A program made the position numbers and the translations under genes. Shown piece by piece: positions 62,693 to 64,000 of a DNA stretch of 64,000 nucleotides. The notes under the pieces were generated by a model. It worked only from the letters and a program-made list of their open reading frames with translations, was not told where the DNA came from and made no database searches. This stretch comes from Pseudomonadota bacterium (lineage in GTDB: Bacteria > Pseudomonadota > Gammaproteobacteria > Burkholderiales > Burkholderiaceae_C), in NCBI GenBank assembly GCA_023387335.1, contig JAEWIF010000057.1, positions 62,001-126,000 of the forward strand. Reading direction: 5' to 3'. Positions within the stretch are counted from its first letter, which is position 1. Each line of letters begins with the position of its first letter.

Positions 62693-63565
62693 TCAGGCCT
62701 GCGCCGACTGCAGCGCGGCGATGCGCTCCTCGATCGGCGGGTGCGTGGAGAACAGCTTGCCCACGCCCGAGGTGATGCCCATGGCCTGAAGGCCCTTGGG
62801 CAACTCGCCCGGCACCATGCCGCCCAGGCGGGCCAGCGCGTTGATCATCGGCTGGCGGCGGCCCATCAGGTCGGCCGAGCCGCGATCGGCACGGAATTCG
62901 CGCTGGCGGGAGAACCAGGCCACGATGATGGCGGCCAGGAAGCCCAGCAGGATGTCCAGCACGATGGTGGTGACCATGTAGCCGATGCCGGGGCCCGAGC
63001 GCTGCTCGCCGCGGCTGAGCCAGCTGTCGACCAGGTAGCCGATGACGCGCGACAGGAACACCACGAACGTGTTCATCACGCCCTGGATCAGCGTCATGGT
63101 GACCATGTCGCCGTTGGCGATGTGCGCCACCTCGTGGCCGATGACCGCCTCGACCTCTTCGCGCGTCATGCCTTGCAGCAGACCGGTGGACACCGCGACC
63201 AGCGCGCTGTTCTTGAAGGCGCCGGTGGCGAACGCGTTGGGCTCGCCTTCGAAGATGCCGACCTCGGGCATGCCGATGCCGGCCTTGTCGGCGAACTTGC
63301 GCACCGTCTCGACGATCCAGCGCTCGTCCGGGCCTTCGGCGCCCGTGATCAGCTGCACGCCCGAGCTCCACTTGGCGATGGTCTTGGACAGCAGCAGCGA
63401 GATGATGGCGCCGCCGAAGCCCATGATGAAGGCGAAGCCCAGCAGCGCGCCCAGGTTCAGCCCGTTGGCGGTGAGGTACCGGTTGACGCCCAGCAGGTTG
63501 GCGACGATCCCCAGCACCACCACGACCGCGAGGTTGGTGGCCAGGAACAGGACGATTCTTTTCAT
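62693..63565 (-). CDS. htpX: Membrane zinc metalloprotease HtpX
   Basis: HtpX is an inner-membrane protease for damaged membrane proteins, part of the heat-shock or envelope-stress network. The 290-residue protein has the zinc motif VIGHEVAHIANGD near residue 140, membrane helices at about 5-25, 34-54, 152-175 and 190-212, and the third zinc ligand in FRADRGSADLMG. The start MKRIVLFLATNLAVV at 63565 is typical. A sigma-32-like promoter lies about 40 bases upstream. Confidence 0.96.
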   Translation of the reverse strand: MKRIVLFLATNLAVVVVLGIVANLLGVNRYLTANGLNLGALLGFAFIMGFGGAIISLLLSKTIAKWSSGVQLITGAEGPDERWIVETVRKFADKAGIGMPEVGIFEGEPNAFATGAFKNSALVAVSTGLLQGMTREEVEAVIGHEVAHIANGDMVTMTLIQGVMNTFVVFLSRVIGYLVDSWLSRGEQRSGPGIGYMVTTIVLDILLGFLAAIIVAWFSRQREFRADRGSADLMGRRQPMINALARLGGMVPGELPKGLQAMGITSGVGKLFSTHPPIEERIAALQSAQA

Positions 63566-63605
63566 ATGGCTCCGTGAGTGAAGTCCGGCGGGTCTACAAC
63601 GCGCC

Positions 63606-63633
63606 AGATGAGGCTGGCGGCGCCGCTTTCAAG
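63606..63633 (-). promoter_or_regulatory. Heat-shock sigma-32-like promoter of htpX
   Basis: On the minus strand CTTGAAA (63633-63627), a 13-base spacer and CCTCATCT (63613-63606) match the sigma-32 consensus CTTGAAA and CCCCATNT with a perfect -35. The predicted start site near 63600 gives a leader of about 35 bases. The spacer length equals that of the hslV promoter. Confidence 0.65.
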
Positions 63634-63660
63634 TCCGGCCGCCGCGCATTCTGCCCTGCC

Positions 63661-64000
63661 TCACCGGCGTCGCGGCCGGAATACCACGGAGTCGTCGTAG
63701 AACGAAAAGTTCAGGTTCCCGGCGTCCCAGCCGGGGATGCCCATCAGCGGCAGCGGCGTGAACGGCTTGGCCGCCAGCCGCTGCGGCGTGCATCGTTCGG
63801 CCAGCCAGGCGTCGGCCTCGGACAGGTCGTGCAATGCGCACGGCTCGCACCAGACGTGGGCGGTCAGGTCCTTGCGCGGCGCCGCCAGTTTCTCGAGCAG
63901 GGCGTGCCCGACGACCAGCAGCCGGGCTTCGGACCAGCGCGGCCGCAGGTCCACGAACAGCCGGCGCCAGTCGCGCTCGAGCAGCGCGTCCCAGAGCGGC
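63661..64000 (-). CDS. DUF3025-family protein, 5' end outside the window
   Basis: The C-terminal 112 codons of a minus-strand gene whose start lies beyond the right edge. The visible sequence, WDALLERDWRRLFVDLRPRW, then LLVVGHALLEKLAAPRKDLTAHVW and FTPLPLMGIPGWDAGN, matches the C-terminal part of DUF3025 proteins of proteobacteria. The function of that family is unknown. The stop codon lies 95 bases upstream of htpX on the same strand, so any co-transcription with htpX would have to pass its sigma-32 promoter. Confidence 0.8.
   Translation of the reverse strand, partial: PLWDALLERDWRRLFVDLRPRWSEARLLVVGHALLEKLAAPRKDLTAHVWCEPCALHDLSEADAWLAERCTPQRLAAKPFTPLPLMGIPGWDAGNLNFSFYDDSVVFRPRRR

Overview
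The window is a high-GC, densely coded chromosomal segment from a betaproteobacterium, most likely Burkholderiales and probably a Comamonadaceae-type organism such as Ramlibacter or Variovorax. This is inferred from the codon use (G or C at almost every third position), the complete dcw cluster with rsmH, ftsL and mraZ, a dapF-DUF484-xerC block, and a GC-rich palindromic element inside mpl of a type I recall from Comamonadaceae. MurE (DNPR motif), DapF and Mpl together indicate meso-diaminopimelate peptidoglycan. I see no phage, plasmid, insertion sequence, CRISPR array, rRNA or tRNA.

Layout. 1-2040: the 5' end of an unrecognised gene, diverging from mpl, which carries an in-frame 93-base palindromic insertion. 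2041-10034 (minus strand): an unrecognised gene, aroG behind an aromatic leader peptide and attenuator, tldD, and a translationally coupled trio of rodA, a hydroxyisobutyrate-dehydrogenase-like gene and a receiver/cyclase/Ser-Thr-kinase fusion. 10083-15722: one giant gene joining a GMC oxidoreductase, an alpha/beta hydrolase and a PhoD-like metallophosphatase. 15767-18204: a membrane hybrid histidine kinase converging on a NarL-type regulator. 18295-28208: an esterase, a cluster of nested inverted repeats, an RNB-family RNase, TonB, aroE, mtgA, a CAP-domain lipoprotein, plsC/cdsA-like genes, a BON lipoprotein, ruvC, a small membrane protein and lpxC.

28280-46282 is cell division and wall synthesis on the minus strand: mraZ-rsmH-ftsL-ftsI-murE-murF-mraY-murD-ftsW-murG-murC-ddl-ftsQ-ftsA-ftsZ, then an FHA gene and lpxC. 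Most junctions overlap by 1-11 bases, so translation is probably coupled. Four GTG repeats at exact 10-base spacing upstream of mraZ look like the MraZ operator. ftsZ ends in a good intrinsic terminator.

46447-64000: hslVU, a STAS-domain protein, a DksA relative with a histone-H1-like N-terminus and a degenerate zinc site, a COG0523 GTPase, an RlmI-type rRNA methyltransferase, a 7TM-DISM protein with a degenerate GGDEF domain, xerC-DUF484-dapF, a Nudix/metallo-beta-lactamase fusion, RNase P RNA, a FAD-dependent oxidoreductase, a ProQ-like RNA chaperone, htpX and a partial DUF3025 gene. hslV and htpX each have a heat-shock sigma-32-like promoter with a 13-base spacer.

The strongest regulatory find is the aroG attenuator. 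A 21-residue peptide containing FFFGYFWF is followed by a hairpin with a U8 tract about 35 bases before the aroG start, and a segment inside the peptide coding region is a perfect complement of the terminator 5' arm. The other standouts are the giant three-enzyme protein, the receiver/cyclase/kinase fusion, the insertion in mpl, and a codon-usage island inside rsmH.
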